From assembly GCF_001949145.1 (NCBI RefSeq), contig NW_019091363.1, positions 2,080,902-2,142,901 of the forward strand: 62,000 bases of DNA, written 5' to 3'. The stretch comes from Acanthaster planci. Taxonomy: Eukaryota > Echinodermata > Asteroidea > Valvatida > Acanthasteridae. Positions 1 to 32,904 of this stretch are shown in pieces (position 1 is the stretch's first letter; each line of letters opens with the position of its first letter). Under the pieces are notes generated by a model. That model was not told the DNA's origin. It saw only the letters and a list, made by a program, of their open reading frames with translations, and ran no database searches. The translations under genes were made by a program, and so were the position numbers.

Positions 1-883
1 TGAGCATACAGTGTTTATTAATATACGTTGGGTAAGGGCAAAACCTGTTGTATAAAAAAAAATTAACATCTCCCAACGCAAAAAAAAAATACATCTTGAA
101 GACATCATAATTGTCATTAAAATTTCTATCCACTTTTTTCTATTGTGTACGTAAATAGCTTCTGTATGATAGACCTAACTGTTCGAAACAATGTAGGAGA
201 TACAATGTATCATGTTTTCATACAGCTTGTGTCCTGTGCGTACACGCATCAGCACCCGATGCTCTGCTGTAACGCACACGTTATGAGTAGGTCGAATTGT
301 TGTACAGATCATGTCTGCGTTTACATACACAACAATCAGGTAGCCTCCATTGACGTACAAGAAAATCATCGTGCCAATGTTACGTGAAACATACGGCGTG
401 ATACACAAGGACATTTTGTTTTTCAAAACTAATGTTGCAATTCCTCGACAAATCCAGAGGTTGGCGCTCGGCAGAAAATGCCCCCCCCCCTATTGAGGCG
501 AACCCAACAATTTTTGTCTTTTAAGAGGTACTTAATAAATGACCAGTTGGAACAGCAAAAGTAAAACACAGGGGTAGTAACAAGAGAAAAAATGTCGACG
601 TCATGCGCACCCCTCTATATCCTCTATCCTGGCCTATATTAGCGAGGCCAGATGTTTCCGTTTGGAAGCCGCCGTTTGTGCCACATTCTGCAGAGGTGGA
701 GTGCATGGAGAAAAATCTGCGCCCTCTTTGGCTCGACATGTACGGCTTATACATTTATGTACGGGAGAACGTCTGGATTGATGTACACCTACATATTTAT
801 TGCCATTGCTATAACGTCTCATGTGTATTTACCCCCACTGTATAGAGTTATCCCTTCATCAAGCCTAGTCAAGAATTTCCACA
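1..883. other. Upstream region of the NLR gene, no gene seen
   Basis: AT-rich DNA with short A and C homopolymer runs. No open frame here resembles a known protein, and the short frames overlap on both strands as expected by chance. The stretch just before 884 presumably carries the promoter and 5'UTR of the NLR gene, but I see no confident TATA box or initiator. An in-frame TAG at 866-868 lies shortly before the chosen ATG, so the coding region cannot extend upstream without another splice. Confidence 0.5.
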
Positions 884-1154
884 ATGCAGTCAACACTTGA
901 TGAGGTCACACTGAGGTACGTGGCCTCACATCTGGGCAAGGAATGGAAGGCTTTGGCAACTTATTTGGGAGTCAGGAATGATGAGGTTGACCGGATTCAA
1001 GCAAGTCACCGAGGTACAGAGGAGCAGATATTCCAGATGCTGATGACATGGTGCCAGCGGTGGGATACGCCTAGTAACCACGGGGGAAAATTGAGTTTCT
1101 TGCGAGATTGCCTGATCAAGAGTAAAAGATCGGATCTAGCAGAATCCTTATTGG
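884..1154 (+). CDS. NLR coding exon 1 (Death domain)
   Basis: Ninety codons plus one base. It begins at the first ATG after an in-frame stop (866-868) and ends at a donor read as TTGG|GTAAGA. The unspliced frame runs on to 1249 with unrelated sequence, so the splice is needed. The translation has the helical, Trp-containing pattern of a Death domain (KEWKALATYLGV and MLMTWCQRW). CARD or DED is possible, but the length and Trp placement favour Death. Confidence 0.8.
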
Positions 1155-4100
1155 GTAAGATTAGAAAGTATAGTATAAACAGTGAGATTTGTACATTTTG
1201 TGCTATATTTCAAATCCTCGTTCGAGCACTTCATTTACAAAAACGCTAAATAACTGAGGGAAGAAAGAGAGGGAATTTTGTCCTGAGTGTAATTGTTTGT
1301 GTACTGCGTTTGAGATACGATCTGTTTTGTCATATCCTAGATTCAACGGATCATCTGATGGATTGGAACTTTAACCGCTGCTGTGAGGAATTTATCGAGT
1401 ACTACAGAAACACGATGGGGGTGGTTGCTTTGCTTCCATGGGTTCCATCAGAAGTGAGCAAGGTCAGCTACATCGGCGTTAAACTTCAATTCACCGAGCA
1501 AGCGAAAAAAGCCGGAAGGTTGGTGAAGTTTCGTAACATTGACTCGTACGAGGACTTGCTGCGCCTAGAATATCATGACAGCCAACCAGTCAGATTTATC
1601 CTCCTTTCTGGCATTGCCGGTAGTGGTAAGACAACTGTCGTGTCAACGATCGCCACCGACTGGGCAAGTAAGAAACGAGGATCACCACTCTCAAATTTCA
1701 GTCTTTTGATTGCCCTGAGTGTGCGTGAACTAAAGCGTGCCGCTGACCTTGGTGAGGCAATATTCGACCAGATCCTGGCAAAAGATACCACGGTGAGTCT
1801 TAAATCTCTGATAAATCGCATACAGTCCCACGCTGAAGAAGTCCTTGTCGTGTTGGACGGTGCGGATGAGTTTGATGAGGACGGATCGCAGCTGCCCTCG
1901 GAAGGTGATATCATTGGCATAATCAGTAACAAAATTCTCCGTGGCTGTACCGTCATTGTAACCACACGTCCCCACACGGTGGATAAGTTGTGCGAGCTGA
2001 ACCCATCTTTTATTCGTGTCGAGATCAGTGGCTTCTCAGACAGTGGTGTAAAAGAGTACATTCAGAATTTCTTCAAGGGTTACGACCCAAAGGTTTCTGC
2101 CGCGCTCGATCATCAGTTGATCGAATCAGAGGGTCTGTACAGTCTGGCAAAAATACCAATGATGTTGCTCCTCATTTGTCTGATTTGGTCGGAGGAGAAT
2201 GAGCTCCCCGAGACATTGACAGAGCTTTTTAAAGAAGCGGCTCTTTTCATGTTGAAACGGTATTCTCAAAGAACCGGCAACCACAGCCAGGAAGAGCAAT
2301 TTCTTGAAAGTGAGTGGATGGAGTTTGTACAGGCATTAGGCAAGACAGCGCTTGATGGCGTCCTGCTTCCTGGTCAGAAATTGGTGTTGAAACCCTCGGA
2401 TTTTGAAAATTCCCAGATGGTAGACAAAGCATGTAGTGTTGGAATTCTATCAAAGGAAAAAGTGCGAAGTAAGTTAAGTTCGGTGCAACATGTTACTTTC
2501 TTTCATAAAACCTTCCAGGAGGCAATTGCTGGATTTTACTGGGCAAGTCTGGTTGAAACTGACGGAGACTCTTTCAACCGTTATCGCAAACAAATAAGTG
2601 AAGAAAACTCATTTAATCTTGAGTACGTATTGCGATTCTGTTGTGGAGCAAACGTAAAAGCAGCAAAGTCTCTTTTGACCCATGTAACTGACTGTTTCAG
2701 CACAAAATGTTCAGAACCAGCGATGACGACAGAACTGAAGAATGTACCAAACCGCATAATCTTGAAACCTGTCTCATCCGAGGAAATAAGAGGGAAGAAG
2801 ATGCAGCGTTTGTGGCTAATGATGCATTTTGAGGCACATTCTCGGGATCTACACAGCATAGACAAACCAATGGATAGACACAAACTTAAATTCGACTTTG
2901 ATTGTACAGAGGAGGAGAGAAATGCATTTGGATTTTTGGTGGACTGTGCCTCTTCCGTCTGTGAATCGTTCCTGAACGAAATACACCAAGTGTCCATGAG
3001 CAGCATCAATGAAAAAAGTGCACCTGTTGTTGCGACGATCTTGAAGCAAGGCATGGTGAATATCAGAGATATTAACCTGCAGTTCGGTGAAAGTGAATGT
3101 GAGGAAGCAGGCTGTCACTGGCAGATGGACCTTGGCTATGCTCTCTCGAAGATTCAACTTCGAAACCTTTCCCTCTCTGGGCATTCACTGCTCCAGAAAC
3201 AAGACATTTCTGCTATCTTTGGAACACTGAACTCTTCTGCTGTCTCTTACTCACTTGAGACCTTGACTCTATCTTCAGTTGCCTTCAATCCAAGATATCT
3301 TAAGGAATTCCTTGAAAAGCAAAGTATGCAACAACCTGCCCTTCCTCATTCTCAGACTTACACATGTACCAACACATGTGACCGGGACGAGGACTTAGAG
3401 GAGGCTTCGAAAGGCCTTCCAACGGGTTCTCTGAAAGTGCTCGACGTCAGGCACTGCCAATCAGATTCATCTGCATTTTGCCTTAAACGACCATTTCCGA
3501 ATCTCCAAGTCTTAAGGCTGATCGATGATGGTCTCCAAGAAGAAGACATGTGGCATATTAATAGTCTTCTCTCTCGAAGTCCAATGCTCCTAGAGGTTGA
3601 TTTCTCAAGGAATAACATCGGTCATGGTTTTATGCGTCTTACTGAGCAGCTGTCACATCTTGGTCAACTTCAAGTACTTAAACTTACCGACACAGGCCTA
3701 AATTCAGATCAGTTTGTCCACCTTGCCAGACAACTTCGCGTGGCCAATCTTAGGGTCTTGTCCCTGAGTTGTTATAAATACTCACCAAAGACAATAACTG
3801 CAGAAGCCCTGCTGGCAATTTTGCAATGGTCGTGCATGTGCTCGTCCCTGAAGGAACTTGACGTTAAGCAGTGTGTACGAGAATTCCCCGACGTAGAGGT
3901 CTCAGCCGATCCTCGGACAGCACAACCCATTGAGGAAATACTTCAGAGCTCAATGGAGAATTTGGATTTGAGCAGTAACCGCCTTGGGAAGTATGCACCA
4001 CAGATCATTAAGCTTTTTAGCTATATGCCCTCTTTGAAGAATCTCGATATGAGTGGCATAGGTCTCACCTATCCCGATGCAGTTCTTCTCGTTGAGGTTT

Positions 4101-4387
4101 TGCCATCCTGTCAACGGATGCAAGAGTTACATGTAGGAGACAACAACAAGATGGGAAACAGCGGTCTGGAAGCACTGCTGAAGGTGACCCCGAAGCTACC
4201 AGACTTGAATTATCTGTCACTGCCGGACAAGGATGGAGAACCTCCTGAGATGGTCCGAGAATGTCTCCGTCACGGTCATCGGTACAGCATCATCAGATAT
4301 TTTTACCAGTTTAATCGGCCACAAATTGCTGCTGTAGTTGAAGTGATTAAACGATTTGAGCAAGAAGGGCAGAAAGATTTGAGATAG
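884..4387 (+). CDS. Death-NACHT-LRR receptor (NLR family), two exons
   Basis: Predicted cytosolic pattern-recognition receptor of the NOD-like family. Joining 884-1154 to 1341-4387 across a GT..AG intron of 186 bases keeps the frame and gives 1105 residues. Residues 1-90 form a Death-fold domain. A NACHT ATPase follows: Walker A GIAGSGKTT at about 181-189, Walker B with LVVLDGADEFDED at about 259-271, and a sensor-1 like strand VIVTTRP near 295. A winged-helix/NAD-type segment contains FFHKTFQEAIAGFYWA. The C-terminal half, from about residue 620, holds degenerate leucine-rich repeats with LxxLxLxx motifs (VLKLTDTGL, ENLDLSSNRLG, NLDMSGIGL). Known of the family: the LRRs sense or autoinhibit, NACHT oligomerises, and the Death domain recruits adaptors. 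The single long NACHT-LRR exon fits the echinoderm NLR style. No frameshift or missing Walker residue is seen. The ligand and exact orthology are unknown; the fold assignment is secure, the start less so. Confidence 0.9.
1155..1340 (+). other. NLR intron
   Basis: 186 bases bounded by GTAAGA and TCCTAG, phase 1. It contains stops in the continuation of the exon 1 frame. Confidence 0.75.
1341..4387 (+). CDS. NLR coding exon 2 (NACHT and LRR)
   Basis: Starts after a TATCCTAG acceptor (AG at 1339-1340). The first two bases complete an Asp codon with the last base of exon 1. It then stays open for 3047 bases to TAG at 4385-4387, encoding everything from the Death-NACHT linker to the last LRR. No AATAAA is seen in the first kilobase downstream, so the 3' end of the transcript is undefined. 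Confidence 0.88.
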
Positions 4388-7300
4388 AAGTGTGAAAAAA
4401 GTTTGGGTTGAGCATGGTGTTACAAAGTACACCAGGTGTAATAATTTCATAATCTAAACCATGCCTAATCTTTCTCTGAAAAACTGGATGTTAGTTTTTT
4501 GTCCTGACAGTCTTTTGAAATTGGAGAAGTAAACGCTCATCTCATGATATTGTTCCTATATAAGCTCTGTCGTTTAGACTGCTGTGAGAAGTCTTTTACG
4601 TCTGTGCAACTTGGTTGTATAGTAATTATTTAAACTGGAGCAAAGCAAGACAATTAATGTTATAAGTCTAAGCGTTCCAGGAGACCATGAGTCTATGTCC
4701 ATTTGTATATAAAGAAACAATGATGTTTACACACTTCAGACAAACTGGAGGAGAAACTAAAATGAGGCATCAGGTGAAGGAAATTCCCCTGCTTCTCTGA
4801 AATTGACTGTAATGTGAAATATCGACGTTGGATGCCTAGACAAATTCAAAAGTTAGATTTGCTGTAATATTGTACCATAACGCAATATGGATGCACGCAG
4901 CTTGTATAAAAAGCGCATTTGATTTCTATTTACAAAAAAAATTGGCAGGCGCTTCTTTAAGTTCTTTTCAAGTCCCCCCACCAAAAAAAACTTGCCCGAT
5001 GAAAATACAGGTTTTTCATGTATGCTCTCGAGCACTATTCACGAACTGCAGGAGTATGACCCTCAGTTTATTCCGCTTAATACTTGTCAATATCTCTTTA
5101 TACACTGCCATAAACTATACAAAAAACGATAAATTCTGTGAGACTGTCACAATATTTAAAGCAGCACACTAACAGTTTATTTCTTTTTTACCAATTACAC
5201 TTACATTTATTTTAACAGATTTATAAAAGTACACTAAGCAGTTAAAGTAATTGCCAAGATTTCCACGAGTGAAGGTGGTTTATGGGAAAGTTGTAAAAGT
5301 TTGAAGAAAAGAAACGTAAGCCCATCGTTTAGGTCTGAAACAATCTTGTCATATACCGTAGTTTTTGTAAAAAGGCCAATTAGTTGTAGAGCTATATTTA
5401 ACTCTGTGGTTAGATCCTACAAAAATTAGCAAGAGAGAACTAAAGATTTATTGGCCCAAGGGAGGGAGTCATTTATTGCCCTCATTGGGTCTGGAGAATT
5501 TTGGATTTTTATTTTACTATCTGAAGAGTCCATAATGCAGGAGTTTAGTTTTACACCTCAATGCAAGTAACAATCATCATTTTCCAGGAGCTCGATTACT
5601 ATGCTTGATTGGACAATACATGTATAGTGTTTTTATTATTGTCACAAACCATTTTTGACCAGATTCGGCAATACAGATATTAAATTCCTTTAGATATCAT
5701 GAACTTTTTCACAACTTTTTGATATGTTTAATGTATTATTAAATTAAAAAAAGGATTTAAAAAATGAATATTATTCTTTTCATTTTTTGCCTTACACATT
5801 GTATTAATTTCAACCAGCTTGGTAATTGTAACACGGTTGTCTTTTATGAAACACTAATCATGCTCAAAATCCGCGATAATTATTGTAACGAAAATTAATT
5901 TACTTAAGGGAGCAGACCACTAATTCAAGTGAGAATTTCTGGCCAGACCATTGGCATTAATTTGAAAGTGCCCCCACTGTATCTTCTGGAAAGGAGATTG
6001 TTTGGCCCCCAAAATGGTGACATTGTGTAAATCGTTGCCACGATCAACTCCCTGGGTCTTTGAGCTTTCATATGAGAGCAGAATAGGTAAAACTACGGTT
6101 GAAAAATGGTCCTTAGTGCCCGAGAAACTTTGAGGATTGCCACTTGAAAAATGGCTGCAATCAGACTTCGGAAAAATCCGAGGTTTATTTTGTTTTGTGG
6201 GAATAATTTAAAAAGGTAATTGGTTAACCCACAAAAAATTGAAAAGAAATGGAAAGATTAGTGACAAGACAATATTTTCATTAATTGTTTCAGAAATCTC
6301 AGGGATGTTGGCATGCGTGTTACTGGACCCTGAACAATGTTGATTTTACAATGTTTTCAATGAGGCTTGAATTAGTGGACTGTACGCTGCTTGTAGTGCG
6401 CATGTGCAGCCCGACGTTATATCGTTTGCTCCAATGTTCTCCTCGTTGGGGCGCCACGGCTGTGCACGCGCTGTGGTGTAAATTGTGGTGTAATTGACTG
6501 GAACGTTTAAAAAGATTGTTTCTGGTTGTTTGGGGCAGTGTTTTGGGGGGCTGGTCAGCTCGATAGATCTTGGAACATGGGAGACTGCAACTTTTCAATG
6601 CGGGGACCGGGAATAAATTGAAAAACAAAATGGAAAAAGAAACACGTAAAATAACAGCATCATCTCTTCAAAAGCTGCCAGGTTCATGCTGCCCACCTAT
6701 ATACACGATGGACGCCACCCCATTCAGAAGAGCATAATTTAACATCCACTCTATTCGTGTAAAAAACTACTCCCTTTGACTGGAACTAGGGACAATTACG
6801 AAAGAGAAAGTTATTCGTTCGAATAAATCATATTTTTGAGTTATCGACAGGGGAATTTCAATCTAAATTCAGAGTGACTTTTCTGTCTAAATTGTTTAGT
6901 ACCTAAACCATAGGCCTCCGGGAGGCGCAGTTTCACTCTTTGGAAACAAAGGAGTTTGAGAGGCTAGACCTTATCATAGCTGCACTGCGAGAGTTACCCA
7001 GTGCGTGTAGTTGCTTTAGGAATCAAGGTGGGAGGGGCAATTGAAATAACTGAGGGGTGCTTGGTGGACCCTGGCAGGGTGGGTGGGACATGGATATTAA
7101 CTGAGCAGGGTTCCTGATACGGTGTTGATGCATGATAATGATAATGCAGATTTCATGTTTCACGAATGTTGAGTTTGGTGAGCTTCAAAACATAGAAATC
7201 CCTGTCAAAGTAACTTAATCAGTGCTTCACTGAGTAAGAGAATAATCAAGAAAAAACAACGACTTAACTTGATTGTAAAAACATTTTCATTTACTCGAGC

Positions 7301-8600
7301 ACTTGTTTTGGAAATTGCTAAATTGGGAACCTGTCGATCAAAGCTTTCTTTTTCAGAAATGGATTAGGTTTCCGTTCTTTCTCAGTAGGTTGGAGTTTTT
7401 CAAAGATATTTTCTGCATTCCAGTGGGCCTTATGGAAGGAATTAGGAAACGTATTGACCCGTAAGTGAAGACCAAAATGCTGAGTAGGCCTACAGTTTTC
7501 ATAGACAAAGTGAACACGGAGAAGCCTTCTTGTGAAACTGAAATTTTGAATATGTTCGGAGTTTACCAACCATGCCATTAGGGCTACTTGAGCTGAAAAT
7601 GCTTTTAGGTCTGATTCTTAGCAGACTTAGGTTAAAATAAGCAAAGAATTTTGAATCAAGGCATTGAGCCTAAAGCCTGCTTTTTGGAACGTACCTATTG
7701 CACAAGCTGCAGGCTGGACGGAGTTTGAGGAACAGCACAATCACAATAAAATTATTGTTCAAGTTTAGTTTCACATTTCACCATGCCACCACTCTCCAGA
7801 GAAGATTAAACCAGCTGATTTGGGAGTCTTGGAGTCTGTTTTTGTGTTATATTTCTCTTTCATTTGGTTTCTTTCTTTAACTTGCTGATTGGTCTTTTGA
7901 GAGCAGAATTATTTCTCGAAGACTAGTAAATACGCATATATAGAAACCTGTTTTCGTACTGCTCTGGCGAATCTATGTACCGGTACATGTATTGTACATG
8001 TATATACATGTATACATGCATGCATTTGTTGAACAACCTGCACCCACAGCTTTGCAGGCTGTGTATTATAACTAAATGGTTAAGATTAGAAAAGAACTTC
8101 GTCAAGTTGGCGAGTGTAGTGCAGAAGAAGTGTCATTAATCTAACAAGTACAATGTTAGCCTAATTATAATTATATGAAAGTGTTGACTAAAGAAACCAC
8201 TGAAATAAAAGGACTCTTTTTCTTTCACAGTGTGGCCTTTCTAAATTTGGACGCTTGGAGGCGTCTGCCACGACATTCGCACCGTTCTTGTGCCGCTGTA
8301 CAGCGTGTGTGCCGCCGATAAGGGTGACGTCACCAGTCTGGCTGACAGCCGCGTCACAGCTCGAGTGCAAAAGTTCAAGAAATAGGGCGAATTGTTTAGC
8401 AAACAATCCGCAGTTTTCCGATTCCAAAATAAGAATATTTTAATAAGGGGCTAACTGAGATCTTCCATTATCTATTTTGGATGATTGAATTGAGATTACC
8501 GAGTATAATGACATTACGAAAATGTGAAAACCGGTGCGCGGAAGAATAAGTTGAGGATTAATTACGCCAACAGTGGCAGTCTTCCTGTCGCCAATAATTC
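4388..8600. other. Intergenic region between NLR and Smad genes
   Basis: About 4.2 kb, AT-rich, including the unmarked 3'UTR of the NLR gene. No frame resembles a protein and no tRNA or rRNA is seen. TACATGTA-type words are almost absent up to about 7.9 kb, in contrast with the rest of the window. A short alternating cluster of them occurs at 7979-8022. A weakly CpG-containing patch lies near 6390-6490. Confidence 0.5.
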
Positions 8601-8700
8601 ACTACACGGTGCAGTGTACATACACGCTACGGCGCGGCGCGGTAGCTGGCTGGTGCACGCACCTCTATACACAGTACACGTATAATGTGTTGTATGCGGA
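8600..8700 (+). promoter_or_regulatory. Possible CpG-rich promoter of Smad1/5/8
   Basis: A short stretch including GCGCGGCGCGGTAGC stands out from AT-rich surroundings. It lies just upstream of the inferred non-coding first exon. No TATA box is seen. The assignment rests on position and base composition only. Confidence 0.3.
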
Positions 8701-8887
8701 CTAATGCACTTTGAATGCATGTGTTCGAATATAAGGTGTAGTGTGTAACTTATACATGTACCATTTTATGTCACCAAAAGCCAAGCTCTCTACAAAAACC
8801 TCGTGAACCATATGTGAGTTGGCCTAGTGTGTATTTGAATTCCAGCAGACTGAGCACAAGCAGAATCCATGAGTGATTACATTGATG
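8700..8887 (+). other. Inferred non-coding exon 1 of Smad1/5/8
   Basis: A strong donor, GATG|GTGAGT, lies at 8887/8888 and is the best candidate to splice to the acceptor at 11683. The 5' edge is arbitrary. The exon would contain an upstream ATG at 8869 that opens a 22-codon uORF across the splice. It could equally be an unrelated GTGAGT. Confidence 0.3.
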
Positions 8888-29192
<20,305 letters not shown>

Positions 29193-30802
29193 TCTAGCCC
29201 CCCCTCCCTCCCTTCCTCCCTCCCCAGGGTAAGGCAACACAGGGTGTCCTGTTGAGCTGTTTTATTCTCGTCGATGCCAAGAACCCTCTCCAGGCTATAC
29301 TTCAGGGAGTAGTGTACTCACCGATTTAGTGCGGAGCCAGTGAAATGTGTGCTTGACTCAACAAAAAAAAAAGACGTTAGTTTTGTCAGTTTGAACCAAT
29401 TTGTGACATAGTGTACAGATGATAGTGGATTAAATAAGTCTAGCCAATTGTTGAAACCTAAATGTGGCTACCATTTATTGAGTTAAATAGTGATAAACAG
29501 CAACAGACAAGCACAATACCGGTACAAGGTCAACAAAACTTGACCTATCGTCATTGCACTCCAGGCGTAATCTGGATAATCATGACATTCTCAAAATCTA
29601 ATGAAAACAATTTGTAATGAAAGAGCCGTACCGGTAGTTCTTATAAAGTTAGTATCACAGAAAAGTCCCTGGTACAGGAGAATACTATCATTTTGGCTAG
29701 CAGTAGATACAGCTATTTTTCATTAAAGAGATCAGTTTTCAAATTTCTTCCCTGTACCAAATGGTACACTGTCTGACAAAACAATCTTGTCACACTTGAC
29801 TAAATATCTTTTAACCTGACCAGTTCTTCCCAAGTCTTGAGACAAGACTACTAGATACACAAGTGTTAAAGGGTCTACTGTTATACAAAAGCTTGGAGGG
29901 CTTTTAAGAAATGTACCAAATGAAATTTTCTCCTGGAAAACTTAGCGGAGCTAGGAGGAGGCACCAAACTGAAAACGCGGAGAAAGGCTCAGTTCTGTTG
30001 AAGTGAAAGGTTACTGAAACGACTACTACTTTGTAAGTTAATTATATGAAATGCATCTCATGATCTGCCAAATTTCCTGTCAGGGATAGAAGTGTGCCCT
30101 TTCAGCATTGTACCACTCTGTGACATCTGCGCAGCACGCTCTGTTTGGCCCTGAATTTTTCTATACTGGACAAACACTTTGCCAATTGTGAGAGATTTGA
30201 TAAATGTACGTGTATATTTGATGTCAGTAATGCCATTGATTCGATAGAATGACTCAGATCAACTTAAATATTAACCATTGTTTGTTTTTTAAACTCTGTA
30301 AAAAAGGAAGAAAGTCTTGTTATATGAACTTGTAACGTAGGTCATGTTTGCCACAGTAATACAAGATTTTTTTTCCTACCACAGAGGTGCATGAGTTTTG
30401 TATGTGCCATCTGAATGTGTATGTCAGCGTTGCATGTTTTCTTAAACTGAACATTCTGTTTTTGAAATGGCGCTAACTCTGAATGTACCAGAGTGTGTCA
30501 GAGGAAAAAAGTATTGGACAGTTTTCCTTTTTTTTTTCTTGAATGAAAGAGGAACTTAATGCATGCCTACACATGCATGTGTGGTTGGTCTTAGTGGAAT
30601 GAAATTCATGAACTATCCTTGCAAGATATGTGTGAGTTAATCAAGTGAAACTGCATTAAGCCAGTTGTTAAGATGCAAATTGAGTAAGAAGATTAAAATA
30701 CAATATGGAGATAGAGTTTCACCAGAGCTCAACACATCTATCACTCAACACAAAATGGCTACATCAGATGACCTGTTGACAGACAAGTTCTCTGTTGCGA
30801 TG

Positions 30803-30861
30803 CACTGGGCTGTGTATGGGTTTTATTGCTCCACTGGGCTGTGTATGGGTTTTATTGCTCC
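30803..30861 (+). repeat. 29-bp tandem duplicate
   Basis: Two adjacent exact copies of a 29-base unit starting CACTGGGCTGTGTATGGG, in the presumed Smad 3'UTR. Recent slippage or duplication is likely. Confidence 0.85.
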
Positions 30862-31772
30862 GACAGCTGCCTTGTGCATCATCGTATCAGACTCCATGTT
30901 TGGTCATTTGTCTGAGATTCCCCGTGTTATGTATTGATGTAAAAGCTCATAGGTACTGGGTTTGACTGGAATGGACAACAGTCTTTACACAAGACTTGGT
31001 AACAGCCCACTTAAAAAACACCAAAGATTGAAATTGTTTCCTTTGGCCTTTCAGGTGTAGAGACTTTGCATGGTAGCCATCTTGCAGGGCTGTTCCCTAG
31101 GGTAGCCTAGTTTGTGCATACCCTGCGAAACAAAGCACTTCCCTGCAAATGGCAGGCATGCAAACCCTCTATAGGGCAGTCTACACAAACCTGCACCCCT
31201 TTTCTGTAAAAATTACTCATTGGAGGGTAGGCTTAAGGTACACTTGTGAGAAAGGACTTAATTTATTTTTTAGATAAATGTAAATTGTAATAGATACAAA
31301 ATTGTGTGTTTTGACAACATAATTGTGAACCTGGTACACAGAATGTCCAGTCTGTCGTGCAGTTGATAGTTTCTTCAAATGGTATAACATAATATATGTA
31401 TCTGTTTATCAAAGTATTCAACTAAAATTGCCAAAGTTCTGGGAGGTTTCCCTTCTGTACCATTCTACGAGTTTCATCCATTACTTTAACATTTGGTTAA
31501 GTCTGCATGTAGTTAGAGTCATTTCCAGATAATTTAAACTCAGTGATTTTTCCTTTTTAACATAGATGTGCCAAAAATTGGAGGAAATAAGCAGCCTGGC
31601 ACTTTCCCATGGGGTTTGGCCACACAAGTCACTGGAGGAAATCACAGATTAGTCATTGTGCGAGAGTCTTGTTCACAACTCAGCCAGGAATTATCACAAT
31701 AGAGTAACTTGAACTACTAAATGTTAAAAGTGGAGATGCTCGGTGGAGCACTCTTACACATTTCCAATATCC

Positions 31773-31831
31773 TTAACCCTAACCCTCCTCAATCCTTCAC
31801 CTGTTGGAGGATTGAGGAGGGTTAGGGCTAA
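31773..31831. repeat. 59-bp palindrome, copy 2
   Basis: Same design and length as the copy at 27472: arms starting TTAACCCTAACCCTCCTCA, loop CCTGT, right arm ending GGGCTAA. It lies in the presumed 3'UTR, so a transcript could form a 27-bp hairpin. Differences between arms are few (CTTCA against TGGAG, GGG against GGC). Confidence 0.85.
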
Positions 31832-32236
31832 TGTACGATACAGAAAGTGGGACGTATTGATGTTCATTTTAAAATTTTAGCACAAACGGTAGATGGAGCA
31901 TTTATATCGACCCCATCATTAGCGGTTGACATGATAGGAATACTTACATTGAAGGTTTTCGGTGGAGCAGAGGATAGCTCCATGATTGAAGTTAAGAGGC
32001 CATTTCATTAAAAAAGAAAAACTGGAGGGGGGGATGAAGAACCAATTCTACAAGTTTGTTTGCCGGAAATTCCTACCTACAAATGCAAGTGTCAATGTGC
32101 TCAGTATTTTTTTTCCATAACTTGTTCTATTGACTGATTTGTTGTCCGACCGTTGTGTGACCAGTAATTTCTCTTATTGTTTTTTTCTACTGCCTGTATT
32201 ATATGTAGCTTAGCCCTGTCTAGAGAGTGGAGCAGA

Positions 32237-32242
32237 AATAAA
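32237..32242 (+). terminator. Poly(A) signal AATAAA, probable 3' end of Smad1/5/8
   Basis: Canonical hexamer with a GT-rich element 20-35 bases downstream, on the Smad strand. Isolated AATAAA words are common in AT-rich DNA, so the pairing with the downstream element is the main support. Confidence 0.4.
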
Positions 32243-32904
32243 CACGAGTAGTTTACCAGAACGGTTGTTTGTGTCGGACTTTCATTCGTGCTTTTTCTGA
32301 GTTCTCTGCTCCTTCCAAGGAAATTTGCAAGTGGTTAAGAATGTATAGCTGATGAACAAGGCCAAAAGGAATGGCTGTTGAGGGTTTTGTTTATTCTTGC
32401 AAAGGAGAAGACATGGGTGTCACCACGAGTGTTCCGGGGGCACTTATCAGCAACGATCTAAAAACCCTTAGCAGAAGGGTCAAATTTGAGATTGGTTTCC
32501 AAGCAAAGTGGAGATTTTCATTCCTTTCCACATTTTCCCGTTTCCCTCGCCTTTTTCCTTTTTCTGAATTTCCGATTGTCTTTTTTTGTGGGGGAGGGGG
32601 GTTGCCAGTGCCTACTTTGCCCTCCCCCAGCAATGCCCATGTATGGAAGGAAGATGATGTAGGGTGTCGTCGGGATCTGTCAGTTGGGCAAGAACGGCAC
32701 ATCCCCAGCCCCATTGCTAGCTTCTAGTACGGGGAAAGTGTTGACTATTGTAACGATTCAAATAATTATGTGCTCAACAAAAACCAAGTTATGCATTTGC
32801 CAGTTGCAGTCCCGCAAGTTGTCTGGCGGCGTGGATAGGACGGGCAAACAGCATGTCGAATATTTTGTCCTCTTATGGCTGAAGTCCTCATTGAAGAACG
32901 GTCA

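Larger units (their letters stand above)
29193..32262 (+). other. Probable long 3'UTR of Smad1/5/8
   Basis: AT-rich non-coding DNA from the Smad stop to just past an AATAAA at 32237, which is followed by a GT-rich stretch (TTGTTTGTGTCGG). ATTAAA variants at 29429 and 29723 could give shorter forms. It begins with a C/T-rich tract (29198-29226), contains a 29-bp tandem duplicate (30803-30861) and a 59-bp palindrome (31773-31831). No coding region is seen. The length is inferred from the first good poly(A) signal. Confidence 0.4.

Noticed and set aside
1573-2061. 162-codon minus-strand frame within the NLR gene
   Set aside because: Shadow of the NACHT coding exon, which has clear Walker motifs on the + strand.
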